Assembly: GCA_023512835.1 (NCBI GenBank)
Contig: CM042089.1
Span: forward strand, 25,672,440-25,736,439
DNA length: 64,000 nucleotides
Source of the DNA: Taxillus chinensis
Lineage: Eukaryota > Streptophyta > Magnoliopsida > Santalales > Loranthaceae
Direction: 5' to 3'
The notes beneath the pieces were generated by a model, which did no database searches, was not told where the DNA came from, and worked only from the letters and a program-made list of their open reading frames with translations. Of the stretch, positions 11,523 through 23,262 are shown piece by piece. The position numbers and the translations under genes were made by a program. Each line of letters opens with the position of its first letter. The first letter of the stretch is position 1.

Positions 11523-12921
11523 CAAAAACATACAAGCATGCAAAAATAAAATAAACACGCGAGTCAAACGGAAGAAAAATAAAATAACAATCAAGGAGAA
11601 TCATGGTTTCCTAAGCATGCAACTCTATCATGATGAAATGGGAATTTAAGCATCAAAATGAGTCATAGGTTAGTTCATTTATGTCCATATCCCTAGTCCA
11701 ACAACCATGCAATATCACCACTTAAATTTCAGATATGAGCAAGCAATCCATGATAAAATAGCACCTAGTTTCCCTTTAAGTTCTTACCAAGGATAAGCAG
11801 CCTCACTCAAATATAGTAATTCTCAAGCCCAATACCTATCAATAAACAATGGATGGAAAACTCTATCTCTACACTCGCCATCGCCTATTGATTAAGTACT
11901 TGCCAAGCAATCATGAGAGTTCCATATTGTGCTCCTCGAAGAAAACACACCCTCTATTCTACTTTATTTGAACTCACACACTAGTCTAAACTCAATAAAC
12001 TCACACTCTATTCTAATAACTGATAAAACAAAACCATGAGCTAAAGAATTGAGCTCAACACTCTCAAAACAAAACACAATTCAGCCAATGTGGCTTCTCA
12101 AATAAATAATCACACATAAACATCAAGCCATTGTGGCTTTTATTCTGAATCTTTTTTTTTTAGTAATAACCTTACAAGGTTGCATTTTATGCTCTCCCTT
12201 GATGGATTATTCACTCTTTTTTTTTACTCACATAACACATAAATAAGACTGAATTTTTCTAATGCATACCCCTTTTCAAAATGTGATGGGCTTTTTCCAC
12301 AATGTGCATCACAGCCTTTTCCAATAATATCACACAATAAAGAAAAGAATGCAAAGACAGTCTCAATGACTTAGAGGTCTTGCATCCTAACTCCACACAC
12401 CAAACGCTGAGCACTAATAAGTAATCACATGCTTACTTGACTCCTACCATTAAATAACCAGTGTTGAATACAAGAAGAGTAGCAATTATTACCCATACCC
12501 TAAAATGGCACTCAAAGGCTAAAATAAGTTGTTCTCATTTTGCATTTCTTTTTCACTCAACTTTAAGGGTTACTTAGGTCTATCATAGCATTTCATGCTC
12601 AACTAATATTCAAAACTCGGCTCCAAAAACATGGTGATATCATTCAAAAGATAAAGACATGATCAAACTAAATCAGAGCACATTTTACTATTCAAAAACC
12701 CTTATCATAACATGATACTAATGTGGCATAAAAAATTAAATTTTAAGCCAAAATTGCATACTTAATATCCATGCCTCCACAAGCAAATCATTCAAGCAAA
12801 CAACTCAAACAATCATGCAACTAAAAACAGTTTTTGGTTTTTTTTTTAAATTATAAATAAAACATGCAATCACAACATATAAGACAAGCAAGTGGCTCAA
12901 GTCACTCCCCATACACCACAC
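11523..12921 (-). other. Athila non-coding region before the 3' LTR
   Basis: About 1.4 kb of AT-rich sequence with no ORF of note and no recognised motif. Athila elements often carry such an untranslated stretch here. Confidence 0.6.
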
Positions 12922-13660
12922 TTAAAATATGCTATGTCCGCATGGCATGAAGTAGGGAGTAGGAAAAACACTTACCCCTGGTGGCAAGTTGTAATAGTAG
13001 ATGACATTGGCCACCATTCGTCGCACCCGAGCCACAAAGTCAACCGACGTCTCGCCACGCACTTCCCAAGTTTCCTTCCCTTGTAGAATAGCCATCATGT
13101 AGTAGCAAGCAAAGATCCCACAACTGAATTGGTCAAGCCAGTGAGGGATTTCCATTTCGTTGAGGTGAATAAGAGGGAGCTTATCCTGCAACAATCCTTC
13201 TTGTTTCATCGCATCCTTGATTCTTTTTATGAGCCCATGAACAAGCCGTCTCTTTCTTCTGGTGAACCCTTCCCCTTGGCTTGGATCATAAAGCACCGCA
13301 TGCCCTGCACTCAAATCCACACGCACCAAGACATAGTGACGATCAATGTGCACGGGGATCAACACCTCGTGCATACCATGCCAAGGACGGTGCCCTTCAT
13401 TCTACCCATTTATACGCTGGCGCCACACATTTTCGGTCAAAGGTTGATCATAAAGCTCGCACAAGATAATAGAGGTATACTGGATAGTGGGTAATTATGA
13501 GGTTCACCTCCATAACAAAACGCATAGTCCTGCAAAATAAGTCCACCTCATCCGAATATAGATATTCATCGCCTAAAATCCTTTGAAGGACAAACGAGGT
13601 GAAGAGGTCTGTGTCCTTTGCAAATCGAGCCCTTAACACCTGAGAGTTAATGAAGTCTTC
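12922..13660 (-). pseudogene. Ulp1-like C48 cysteine protease domain in the Athila second gene
   Basis: The translated stretch 13374-12922 reads VLIPVHIDRHYVLVRVDL, then LYDPSQGEG, then PHWLDQFSCGIFACYYMM. This is the layout of Ulp1/SENP cysteine proteases, which remove SUMO-like proteins: His (codon 13336-13338), Asp 17 residues later (13285-13287) and Cys 55 residues after that (13120-13122), in a D/S-C-G-I/V-F context. The His-Asp spacing equals that of yeast Ulp1. The usual oxyanion Gln before the Cys is not evident (Trp at that place). Upstream, in another frame (13639-13448), RILGDEYLYSDEVDLFCRTM fits the N-terminal part of the same fold, so one frameshift near 13445 splits it. It is the C-terminal part of a larger gene reading from 15323. 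Activity is unproven. Confidence 0.7.
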
Positions 13661-15323
13661 AAATGCGCTTGACTTTCAAGAGATGATAAGGCTGGATTAA
13701 TGATTAAATAGATAGGAGGGCCAAGAAGGTCTTCAGTTCAGCAGGCATGTATGTACCCCAAGAGACAGGATGTATAACAGGCACAATAGCCTGAGAATAT
13801 GCAGGATTAGTAAAAGGCTGGAAGGGTGAATACCCTTCTGCTGGCTCTTTCTCCTCTTGAGGCTGATAGTAGGATGGCCTAGCTGAAGATTCTGGTTAAG
13901 GTGGATCCGCCTTGTCTGGATAAGAAACTTCAGGGGATGGAGAGGGTTCTTCATCAGATATCTCCACTATAGGAGAACGTTTTGATGCTTTCCTCTTGCT
14001 CAAGGCCTTCCAGATTTTGCCTAGGAGGCCTTTGACTTCTTTGTTGTCCTTCCTCAGTGCTTCCACCTCGCGCTGGGTTCCTGGCATTTGCCTCCCTGAG
14101 CCGCTGTGTTTCTTGCCTCCAAGCTTCGGTAGATGCGGCAGGAGGAGCTTCGGGGCCTCCCATGCTCTAGGAGATGCATGAGCGGCTACATCCGGGGCCT
14201 CCCATGCTCGGTTCTAGGTTGTGAAGTAGCTTGTTGGTCGCCGGAGATGAGGGCCATTAATTCTTCAAATTGGGCACTAGTGATGTGCCCATTAGTGATT
14301 GCCCAATTGATGACCTCCACTTCGCTCACCACCTCGCCCACTAATGCCTTGAAAGAAATTGAAAATATCTTCTTTGTGTACATTGAATTGCATGTACATG
14401 GCGGTGAGTCCGGATAGAGTCGCTTCCTTTGATCCACATGAGGAGAGGTCTCCCTTGCAAAGTCAGTGGATCGCTCCACATGAACACCGTGCCTGGCGGG
14501 CCGTGATGGAGGAGGAACATTGGTTGCCTAATGACCTCTGGTACGATCCCCAAACCTCCTTCAACATGCAATACTCGTAACACCCAGTGAGAAGGAAAAG
14601 TGATGCTATCCATGGAGGAAAAATGCAAAGCGGGCATGCTTTGAAATATCAAACACAAAAATATGCCATTTATCCGCTTTGATGAGTTTTTCTTCCACCA
14701 TTTAAAAATGGTAGTGGCCCAATCCACATTTAGCATATGATCAATGTTATACATCAACTCCAGGTGTGGCTTAGGCACATTATCTATCCCACTGTCCGAA
14801 GCAATAAGCATTTCCTTACCAGGTAAGCTAGGCATCTAAATCTTCCAACAAAACCATTCTTGGTATACTGCCATCTACTTTGAAATTTTCTAGCATAGTT
14901 GCATGCGGTACCAAATTCTCCTAGGCTTAGGCGAGGAAGGCTATCACTGGGTGCGGGAGGTTAAAGCAATATCTAATAATTTCAGGGGTTATGCTTGACA
15001 TAAACCCCTTGCACGACCCCTATCAATTCATCCTCACTCCCAGAGACAGATGCATGAAATTCTTGTAGGGCAGAATAGGAAATAGCCGGGTCAAGCGATA
15101 CTAACCTTTGTAATCCCAGTTTTTGAATTTTAAGAGCCACCTCTCTAGCCCGCCCTTGGGCTCGAAGCTTCCAAAGCCTGCATATCAAGAGCATGCCCCA
15201 AGAGTATCTCCTCCTCAGGTTGGTATCAGCACTAGGTGAGTGCACCTCCTCCTGGCCGGTCCTCCTTGTGCGCACCATCTTTGGAATGAAAATAAAGAGC
15301 AAAGAGCAGAAACCGAAGAGCAA
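13661..15323 (-). pseudogene. Athila second ORF (env-like/plant transposon-protein type), N-terminal part
   Basis: Athila elements carry a gene between pol and the 3' LTR often called env-like. Here a start (MVRTRRTGQEEVHSPSADTN) lies at about 15278 in a frame open from 15323. Later blocks include LELMYNIDHMLNVDWATTIF and LQGRPLLMWIKGSDSI (near 14720-14430), VVSEVEVINWAITNGHITS (near 14300), and a coiled-coil, Lys/Ser-rich part (VEALRKDNKEVKGLLGKIWK, near 14060-13960). The N-terminal MVRTR start and the DWA block resemble plant putative transposon proteins rather than a viral glycoprotein: I see no clear signal peptide or membrane anchor. Several frameshifts. It probably continued into the Ulp1-like domain. 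Confidence 0.5.
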
Positions 15324-16333
15324 GAGAGCAAAAGAGCGAGTTTCTCTAATACTCGGATCTGAAGTGATTTTAGTGTGGAAGCCTTTGAAGATGGCCTCTC
15401 TTTATATAGCGTGCGAAGGAAAGATGCTCCAATTGGTGTGATACACGTGCCCCTAAATTTTCAGAGTGTTCGACCAAAATAGCCCTTGCACGTGAATTGG
15501 TTGAATTGGCATGCAGTCGGGAATCGTCCTAAACTTTGGTGGTGGGTCCTCCTTGAGTCGGCAAGCAATAGTCCCTTCGCACGTGAATTGTTTGAAGCTT
15601 CTAGAGGGGCTAAAATCGGTATTTTGTATTTTTGAGCCTCTATATGACAACTAGCAATTCGCGTGCAAGAGTAAACGTGTTTCACATGGTCTTCATCTAC
15701 CATTCCAGAAAGTTACAGCTCAAAAGGAGGTGTACGTGAATTGGGCAATTCACGTGCAAAATCACGTTCAAGCCCAAACTGGCCCAAATTTCTCCACTTT
15801 GTTGCTTGTGAATTATGGACCATCTTTAAGTCTTGCACGCGAATTGTTTGAGCCCATCTTCAAGCACTTTTGGGCTTCACTTGCTCCTTGCTCCTTGACT
15901 TTGACTTTAAAAACAATTACACAAGTTCAGGACCCAATAATTTGCTCATCCCTGCAAATGGTTAGTTAAGAAAGAAGCAAAGTCTCCTGCACAATGGTTA
16001 GCTTGCAAACAAATTTTATTGAATAAAATAAATAAAAGAAAATAACATAAAATAAAACATAGCAATAAACATTGGGTTGCCTCCCAACCGTGGCTTTATT
16101 TAAAGTCTGTAGCTAGACTTTCGGTTATGATCATGCAATGGTGAAAGAGAGGGAATCAACTATCTCCCTCCGAGTTGAATCAAAGTATGGTTTCAGATCT
16201 GTTGCCATTCACCCAAAATTTCTTGCCATCTACAACTTGGAGCTCAAAGCTCCCATATGGCTTCTTATCAACTATCACAAAAGGTCCCATCCACTTGGAC
16301 CTCAATTTTTCAAGAAATAACCTCAACCTTGTG
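15324..16333 (-). promoter_or_regulatory. Athila spacer upstream of the second ORF, rich in G-box repeats
   Basis: No coding sequence. CACGTG or near-CACGTG followed by AATTG recurs at about 15444, 15489, 15580, 15660, 15734-15756 and 15835. The copy at 15734-15756 is an inverted repeat (TACGTGAATT, four bases, AATTCACGTG). The same words occur in the LTR promoter of this element (for example 11191-11217). The position just upstream of the second ORF suggests a separate promoter, which is an inference. Confidence 0.45.
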
Positions 16334-17330
16334 TTAAATAAAAGAACTTTCTCGCCTTAAGGTTAAAGGTTCATTGTTGAGTTGCCTATCATGCCATTTC
16401 TTAGTTCTTTCTTTGTAAAATTTAGCACTATCATAGGCATCCAGCCTAAGTTCATCTAACTCAATTAATTGAGTCATCCTAAGCTCTTTGATCTCTTGTG
16501 GGTTAAAATTTAACTTCTTCAAGGCCCAATGAGCCTTGTATTCTAGTTCCACGGGCAAGTGACATGCCTTACCATATAGAATACGGTAAGGTGACATCCC
16601 AATGGGAGTTTTGTAAGCTGTCCTATATGCCCATAAGGCTTCATCAAGCCTTTGAGACCAATCTTTCCTATTGGCTCCAACAGTTTTCTCTAAAATGGCC
16701 TTAATCTCTCTGGTTGGACACTTCGCTTGTCCATTAGCTTGTGGGTGGTAAGCTAAAGACTTCCTATGAGTGACACCATACTTGTTCAATAATTTGTCAA
16801 ACAATTTGTTGCAAAAATGACTTCCCTCATCACTGATTATAGCCCTTGGTGTCCCAAAACGGCTAAAGATGTCCCTAGTAAGGAAGTGAGTCACAACCCT
16901 AGCATCATTCACTCTAGTAGGAATAGCTTCTACCCACTTAGACACATAATCCACAAGCAAGCAAAATGTAAGAATACCCATCAAATTGGGGAATGGCCCC
17001 ATGAAGTCAATGCCCCAAATGTCAAAATTTTCAACTGGAAGGATTCTAGTTAAGGGCATCTCATTTTTCCTAGACAGGACCACCTACCCTTTGACATCTA
17101 TCACACTTTTTGATGTAGACATAGGTGTCTTTCACCATGTGAGGCCAATAAAAGCCACACCGCATGATCTTAGCCACAGTTCTCTTACCCCAAAGTGGCC
17201 CCTATAATGTGATGCATGACAATGATGTATTATGTCATCTACCTCCTCCTCAAGGACACACTTTCTAATGATTTGGTCCTGGACACCTCCTATAAAGAAT
17301 TGGGTCTTCCCAAATGTATTTCTTAGCATC
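16334..17330 (-). pseudogene. Athila integrase
   Basis: Integrase inserts the element DNA. The zinc-binding start HHCHASHYRGHFG lies near 17225 and the core follows in a long frame at 17083-16334: [14 protein letters not shown] (first Asp), [16 protein letters not shown] (second Asp), [18 protein letters not shown]. In this family the third catalytic residue is a Glu 36 positions after the second Asp (QAE); here that codon (16721-16723) reads Lys. The tail holds [20 protein letters not shown] and [13 protein letters not shown], typical of Athila. A frame break near 17100 separates the zinc finger from the core. The Glu to Lys change should abolish catalysis if real. Confidence 0.9.
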
Positions 17331-19290
17331 CACTACCAATTTCTTTCTCCTGGTGGTAGTCTAACCGCTGGTATGAACCCGGTGGCTAAATAATTTGCTA
17401 TGTCAAGAAACCAAGGAAGATGATGCACCTCAAATAACTTCTCATCAGGAAAGTCATCTACAATGGGTAGAGACTTAGGTGCATTCTCCACACGGGAGAG
17501 GTGATCGGCCATAGAATTTAGGGCTCCCTTTGTGTCTCTAATTTCAAGGTCAAATTCCTGTAAGAGGAGAACCCACCTAATCAAGCGTGGCTTAGCTTCT
17601 TTTTTAGCAAACAAATATTTCAATGCAAAGATGATCGGTATAAACAATGACTTTAGACCCCAAAAGGTAAGGTCTAAACTTGTTGCAACCATAAACCACG
17701 GCTAAGAACTCTTTCTCGATGGCGGTATAGTTACTGTTGAGCATCATCTAAGGTCTTACTAGCATATTAAATGACCCTAAATACCTTTTCTCGCCTTTGC
17801 CCTAAGACTACCCCCACAAAGATAATCACTCGCATCACACATTAGCTCAAAAGGTCGAGCCCAGTCAGGTGTGACTATAACAAGTGCAGTGACTAACTTA
17901 CCCTTGAGGATGTTGAAAGCTTCTAAACAATCTGCATTAAACTCAAAGCTTGTGTCTTTTTCTAACAACCTACTTATGGGTTTTGCAATTTTTGAGAAGT
18001 TCTTAATGAATCTCCTATAAAAGCCAGCATGGCCAAGGAAACTTCTCACTCCTTTTTCATTGGTTGGAGGTGGCAGAGTCTCAATAAGTGGAGATTTTTG
18101 CCTTGTCTACCTCCAAACCATGTGCGGACACCCTTGTGCCCTAGAACTATCCCCTCGGTTACCATGAAATGGCATTTCTCCCAATTTAGGACTAGTTCCT
18201 TCTCCTCACATCTCTCTAAGACCACATCTAGATTTTCCAAGCACCGTTGGTAGGAGGAACCAAACACCGAGAAGTCATCCATGAAGACCTCCATGATCTC
18301 CTCAACCAAACCCTGAAAAATGGCCATCATACACCTTTGGAGGTGCCAGGGGCATTACAAAGTCCAAATGGCATTCTCCTAAATGCAAAAGTGCCAAAAG
18401 GACACGTGAAGGTGGTCTTTTCTTGGTCCTCGGGCTTAACCATGATCCGATTATACCTGGAATAGCCATCTAAAAAGCAAGAGTGACTATAGCTAGCTAA
18501 CCTATCCAACATTTGGTCAATGAAAGGAAGAGGAAAATGATCCTTCCTAGTAGCCTTGTTCAGCTTTCTATAGTCAACACACACTTTCCACCCCGTCACA
18601 GTGCGAGATGGGATCAATTCATTTTTCTCATTTTTAATCACGGTCATGCCCCCTTTCTTGGGCACAATATGCAATGGACTCACCCACTCACTATCGGAAA
18701 TAGCATAAATTATACCCGCATTTTTCCATTTTAAAATTTCTTTTCTAACAACTTCTTTCATGGCAAGGTTTAATCTTCCTTGTCTTTCAAGAAGGGGTTT
18801 AAAATCATCATTCATCAAAATTTTATGCATGCAAATCCCTGGACTAATACCCCTAATGTCTTCAATGTTCCATCCTAGGGCCTTTTTGTGTTTCCTAAGG
18901 ACTTCTAGCAATTGAGTACACTCCACATCATTCAAATTAGAAGCAACAATGACAGGGAATTGATTTGTAGAGTCTAGAAATTCGCACCTTAGGTGTCCAG
19001 GCAGCTCCTTCAATTCGGAGCTAGAGGCACGTCATCTTCTTTCTCCTCCTCAGCTTGCTCCAGAGAGTTTGTAACTTGCTCATCATCCTCAATGTCAAGT
19101 ACATCTCTTCATCTTGTTGAGCTTCTATAAGTCAAGGGCTCCATTATTGGTGGTGGTAATTTCTTCCGCAAGTAGTCTTCCACCAATTCCTCAAGGTCTT
19201 CAACCCAAAGGCAGTCCTCCTCCTCTTGACCTTGCAAAGCCTTCCCCATGTGGAAGACTAAGGTCTCCTCATTAATTCTCGAGTTAGCTG
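17331..19290 (-). pseudogene. Athila reverse transcriptase and RNase H
   Basis: RT starts near 19013 with MKELPGHLRCEFLDST and continues with HIVPKKGGMTVIKNEKNE, VTGWKVCVDYRKLNKATRKD and FGTFAFRRMPFGLCNAPGT (near 18360). After a frame break the active-site box FMDD occurs in EVFMDDFSVFGSS (near 18275), the Athila form of YVDD. Next come MRSFLGHAGFYRRFIKNFSKI (18049 on), the RNase H start PFELMCDASDYLCGG (near 17840) and [21 protein letters not shown] (near 17540-17490). One deviation is DGYSRYNRIMVKP, where SGYNQI is usual. About four frame breaks. 19014-19290 is the acidic linker from protease. Confidence 0.9.
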
Positions 19291-19600
19291 CCCTTGAGCA
19301 ACATCAATCAATGCACAACCCGTTCGAGAAACGGTCTTCCAAGGAGTAGGCGAACTCCTCTATCTTCTTCCATCTCCAAAACTACAAAGTCCGCTGGAAA
19401 TATGAAGGAGCCCACTTTGACTAACACGTCTTTAATTATCCCTTCAGGCCTTCCAAGAGACCGGTCACAGAACCGCAATGATATGGAAGTGGGCTTCATG
19501 CCCTTAAGCCCAAGCCGCTTGTACAAAGCAAAGGGAGATCAAATTGATGCTGGCCCCTAAATTACATAAGGCCTGCTTGCTGCGGTGCATTGCCAATCAC
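19291..19600 (-). pseudogene. Athila aspartic protease
   Basis: Minus-strand reading gives LCNLGASINLI then YKRLGLKGMKPTSISLRFCD, RPEGIIKDVLVKVGSFIFPAD and RLLLGRPFLERV, the standard protease order of Athila. The family active site is DLGAS; here the Asp codon reads AAT (19561-19563), giving NLGAS, which should inactivate the enzyme. A frameshift lies between the active-site motif and the following block. Confidence 0.82.
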
Positions 19601-21540
19601 ACAAGGGAGATTAAAACCGCCTGGATCTTTATGCTTGATGGGCAAACTTTGTTAAACAACACTGCTCACCTCGTTCTTGATCGCCACCGTCTCATGATCC
19701 CCATATTTCCTCTTCTTTGTCACAAAATCTTTGATGTATTTTCTCGTACCTAGGCATCTCGCTCCAAGATTTCCACAAATGGAATGTTAATTTCAAGCTT
19801 CTTGAACAAACTCAGAAAGCGCTCATACTCTTCCTCAACCCTCTGGTTCCTCAGCCTCTGAGGAAATGGCATAGTAGGCCTGAGCTCTTGCCTCTGTTCT
19901 TCAGCTATTTTGTCTTGACTCAGCTGCTGGTCCTTCTTTTCTTGCACTCTTTCTTCAGCTTTATCTGATTTTCCTTGGTCATCAGCTTCCAAAGGTCTAC
20001 TTTGTTCTTCTGGAATAGCCCTTTTCTTAGGCTCTTCAGCTTCTTTCGGTTCCTTCCCGCTTCTTAGAGTAATAGCCTTGCGGCTCTCCTTGGGGTTCAC
20101 CTCGGTGTCACTTGGAAAAGTGTTGGTTGACACCCTTTGATTAGCATTCCAGTGTCATACTCACAAGTAACTTCTCCATATTCTTAATTGAAGACTCCAT
20201 ACTACCTACCCTTTCCTTCAAATCACCCACCTCTCTTCTAGCTATCTCATCCTCATGCCGATATGTTCTTCTTTGTGGCCGAGGCCGAGGCTGCGTTGCT
20301 CGAATCCAGGAGGTGGATGTAAGAAATTATCGAAGCATACGGATTTTGCTTCATCCCCGGAGGCACATATTTATACCGAGCTGATGTATCTCCCCCTCGG
20401 TTCCGATTCTTCCGATATCCCCGAGATTGTTGTTGGTTCCGATTGTACCCTTGTCCTTGTTGGTGAGGATAAAATTGCCGCTTCCTGGTACAAGCCTTTC
20501 CCTCCAACATAATTTGCATCTTCACTCCACTCCACCCTTGCTCGGCCTATTGGTGAGGCGTGTTGTGATCCTCCAACTTTAAGAGCCAACACTTCCATGC
20601 TTTTTGCTAAAGCTTGGATCCGCCCTTGCATATCATTGGAGGGAGTATCAACCGAAGATATCTTCTCCCTTGGCCTTGAAGTGCGCACATTAGACTACCG
20701 CCAATCAGCTAATGACAGCCTCTCCAAGAGCTCTCTGTCGCGTCGCTCTAGATTCATCAAGCATCCTCCAGGAAATGCATTCACCTTGTCTTGTGAGTGA
20801 GACCAAGACTGTGTAGAAAGATTCAATTTGAATCCACTGGGGTCTTCCATGATCAGGGCATCTTCTCACTAAGTCTTTGAAACGCTCCCAAGCTTCATGA
20901 AGAGTCTCCATCTCATCTTGCCTGAATCTCGCTAATCTCCCCTCTGAGCTGGATCACCTTGGAAGGAGGGAAGTACTTTGACATGAACTTGGTCTACATC
21001 TCCTCCCAAGTGTTGATTGAACCTGTCGGGCAGATCGTTGAACCAGCCAAGAGCTCTCTCCCTTAAAGAGAAAGGGAAAAGCCTTAGCTTTATTGCCTCC
21101 TCCGATACATTGTTGATCTTTATGGTGTCGCACATCCGTAGAACCTCATCAAATGCTGGTGTGGATCATCCACAATGTTCCTCCAAACGCGTTGTTGCTC
21201 ACCATGTTGATCAACGCCGGCTCAGCTCGAAGCTATTTGCTTGGACTCTTGTCTGCCGAATCCCGAAATAATGGTCCGACATCATCGGTCTCGCATAGTC
21301 TAAGCAGGTTCCGGGGCATAAACCTATTACCCTCTTCTTCTGGATATTGGCCATTGTAATTGGCCCCTCCTCGCGGTGCACCACCATCAGGCCTTAAATC
21401 TACCATCGGGTCGCCTACGGATTGCTCCAAGCCTTGCAATGCTTCTTGAGCCTCACGTGTTGCTTCCCTAGTCGCTCTACACCGAGCTCGAACAATCTTT
21501 CAGGTTCCCGGTTAAATGGAACAAACTCCTGTCTTGGCAT
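19601..21540 (-). pseudogene. Athila gag
   Basis: A start lies at about 21540 (MPRQEFVPFNREPERLFEL). After frameshifts come NRFMPRNLLRLCETDD (near 21320), CDTIKINNVSEEAIKLRLFPFSLRER (21132 on; the capsid core), LHEAWERFKDLVRRCPDHG (near 20900), then ASKVGGSQ-like and RNQQQSRGYRKNRN (near 20460; the basic nucleocapsid-like part) and a Lys/Glu-rich tail (20133-19750, RKAITLRSGKEPKEAEEPKK). These are recognisable blocks of Athila Gag. At least six frame breaks. No intact CCHC zinc knuckle is seen, which is common in this lineage. Confidence 0.82.
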
Positions 21541-21737
21541 GCACAACTAGGACTTCCTCAAACACTTGGTGTATGTTCATGTAAAACAACGAAGAACACA
21601 CCCAGAATTTCCGAACAAAAGAAAATAAATAAAAACTCAAAGAAAAATAACAGAAAATAAAAGACAATATGAAACACCAAGATCGAATTCAAATAATTTC
21701 ACTCAATGTTGATTTCTAAAGCAAGTCAACCGTTGAA

Positions 21738-21753
21738 TCCCCAAACGGTGCCA
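21738..21753 (-). other. Athila primer-binding site
   Basis: The minus strand reads TGGCACCGTTTGGGGA three bases from the LTR end. It resembles the Athila PBS TGGCGCCGTTGCCGGGGA (tRNA-Asp) with substitutions and a short gap. Confidence 0.7.
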
Positions 21754-21756
21754 ATT

Positions 21757-23262
21757 TGACAGACAGATTTTTAGCCTCTCTAAAAGAGCTAGCTAATGTC
21801 GTTAAATCTCTCTTCAAGATAATAAATTCCCTAAGTTTGCACTAAAAGGATAACAAGAAGCAAGGAGTCGATCCCACGAGATTACCAAGTTATCTAGCTC
21901 TCAAATCAAAACACCCAATTACTCTTGTTCAATAAAATGTCTTGGCAAAAACGAATTCTTTTTATAACTAAAGATCTAATTTTTATGTGGTTTTCGAATA
22001 AACAAAGAAAACAAACTGATTTTAGGATTAAGATTCAAGGATTAAAAGCATCTAAGGTCACAATTTCACCTCTCTATGTTATCTCTACCTGGGTTCATAG
22101 TATTAGGGTTGTCCGATTGAAAACATGCTAAACATAAGACAAGGACAACAAATGGTCATTGAAGTCCTTTTAAGAGTTGTATGCCAGAATGGTCATCTAA
22201 ACACACAAACATGCAAAGCCAATAAATCATACTTGCAAAAGGATAATGATCACACCAATTACAAATAAGTTATGAATCTTAATCCGCCCCAGACTAGGGC
22301 TAAAAATACCAAGGTGTACATCCAAAGATAGAGATTAAGAAACGATTCATAAAACATGCAAAACTCAATCATCCAAACCCAATATTCATAAACACAAAGA
22401 AAGCAACAAGGGGGCAACATTGCTCCCCTAGATTAAAAGAACTACTCATGCATGATTACAAGTAAAACCATAGCAGAAAAGCTCAACATCTTCTTCTTAT
22501 CCACGAGCGCAACAAAGCTTCAAATCCAGGCTCCAAAATCCGCGACGGCTGCGACGGCTACGACGGTCGCTCTCCTAGGTCAAGGACCAACCTCCAAGTC
22601 GTGGAGCCTCTCTCTCTCTAAAAACGTGTAGGGGGGTCAAGGATGCATAGCAGGGGGCGTGGAGCTCTTATTTATAGAGTTTGGATGGGCCTTGAGGTGT
22701 GTAACCTAGCCCATCTATCAAAACGACGTAGTTTTGATAAGTAACACTCGAAACTTTAAAATCTCTATCTTCCATCCACAATTTGGACTTGGGCCTTCAG
22801 GAACAAATGATCAGCATGGAAAAACGATAGGATCGGTCCAAAAAATATCTCTCGCACGTCAATTTGCACGTGATATGGTGAATTCACGTGCACCTCCAAA
22901 TCAGCTCAAACTTCTCCCCAAGCTTCCTTACATCCTGTAGAGGCCCGAGAGGCAAAAATAGGCTTGCACGTAAAATGGGTGAATTCACGTGCTGCTCCAA
23001 ATGCTCCGAAATTTCTGTGGTAGGTAGAGGACATCATTCTAAGCAACTTTTGTTCTTGCATGCCAATTGTTTGAGGTCATCTACTATGTCAAAAGTGAGC
23101 TCCAAAATCTGCCAAAATAGCTTAAAAACGCATGTATTTGCAAATAGCATCTTCCTAGGGGTTAGAGCTAATATATATGATATATGAAGCAATAAGTCTC
23201 TAATCATGCTCTTAAACATCCTAAATAAACACTAGAATAACGGCATAAAATCCACGTTATCA
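21757..23262 (-). repeat. Athila 5' LTR
   Basis: On the minus strand it starts TGATAACGTG (23262) and ends CTGTCTGTCA (21757), about 1.5 kb. A TATA box (TATAAATA, minus) lies at 22669-22676 and predicts transcription start near 22640. The U3 part holds G-box inverted repeats near 22855-22890 and 22965-22993. The right flank is the env-like region of a copia element. Pairs with the fragment 10858-11487. Confidence 0.88.

Larger units (their letters stand above)
10858..23262 (-). mobile_element. Athila-type Ty3/gypsy retrotransposon
   Basis: Minus-strand order: 5' LTR (21757-23262), primer-binding site, gag, protease, RT/RNase H, integrase, a spacer, a second gene region ending in a Ulp1-like protease, a non-coding stretch, the Athila-type sequence before the 3' LTR, and a 3' LTR fragment (10858-11487). 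The 3' LTR is cut at 10858 where the Ogre element begins; its remaining part should lie left of the window. The right flank (23263 on) is the env-like region of a copia element, so this element is itself nested. Its coding regions are broken and two catalytic residues are changed (protease Asp, integrase Glu). Confidence 0.88.

Noticed and set aside
12922..13374. Independent host SUMO protease gene
   Set aside because: It lies inside the Athila element between pol and the 3' LTR on the same strand, with no intron or promoter of its own.
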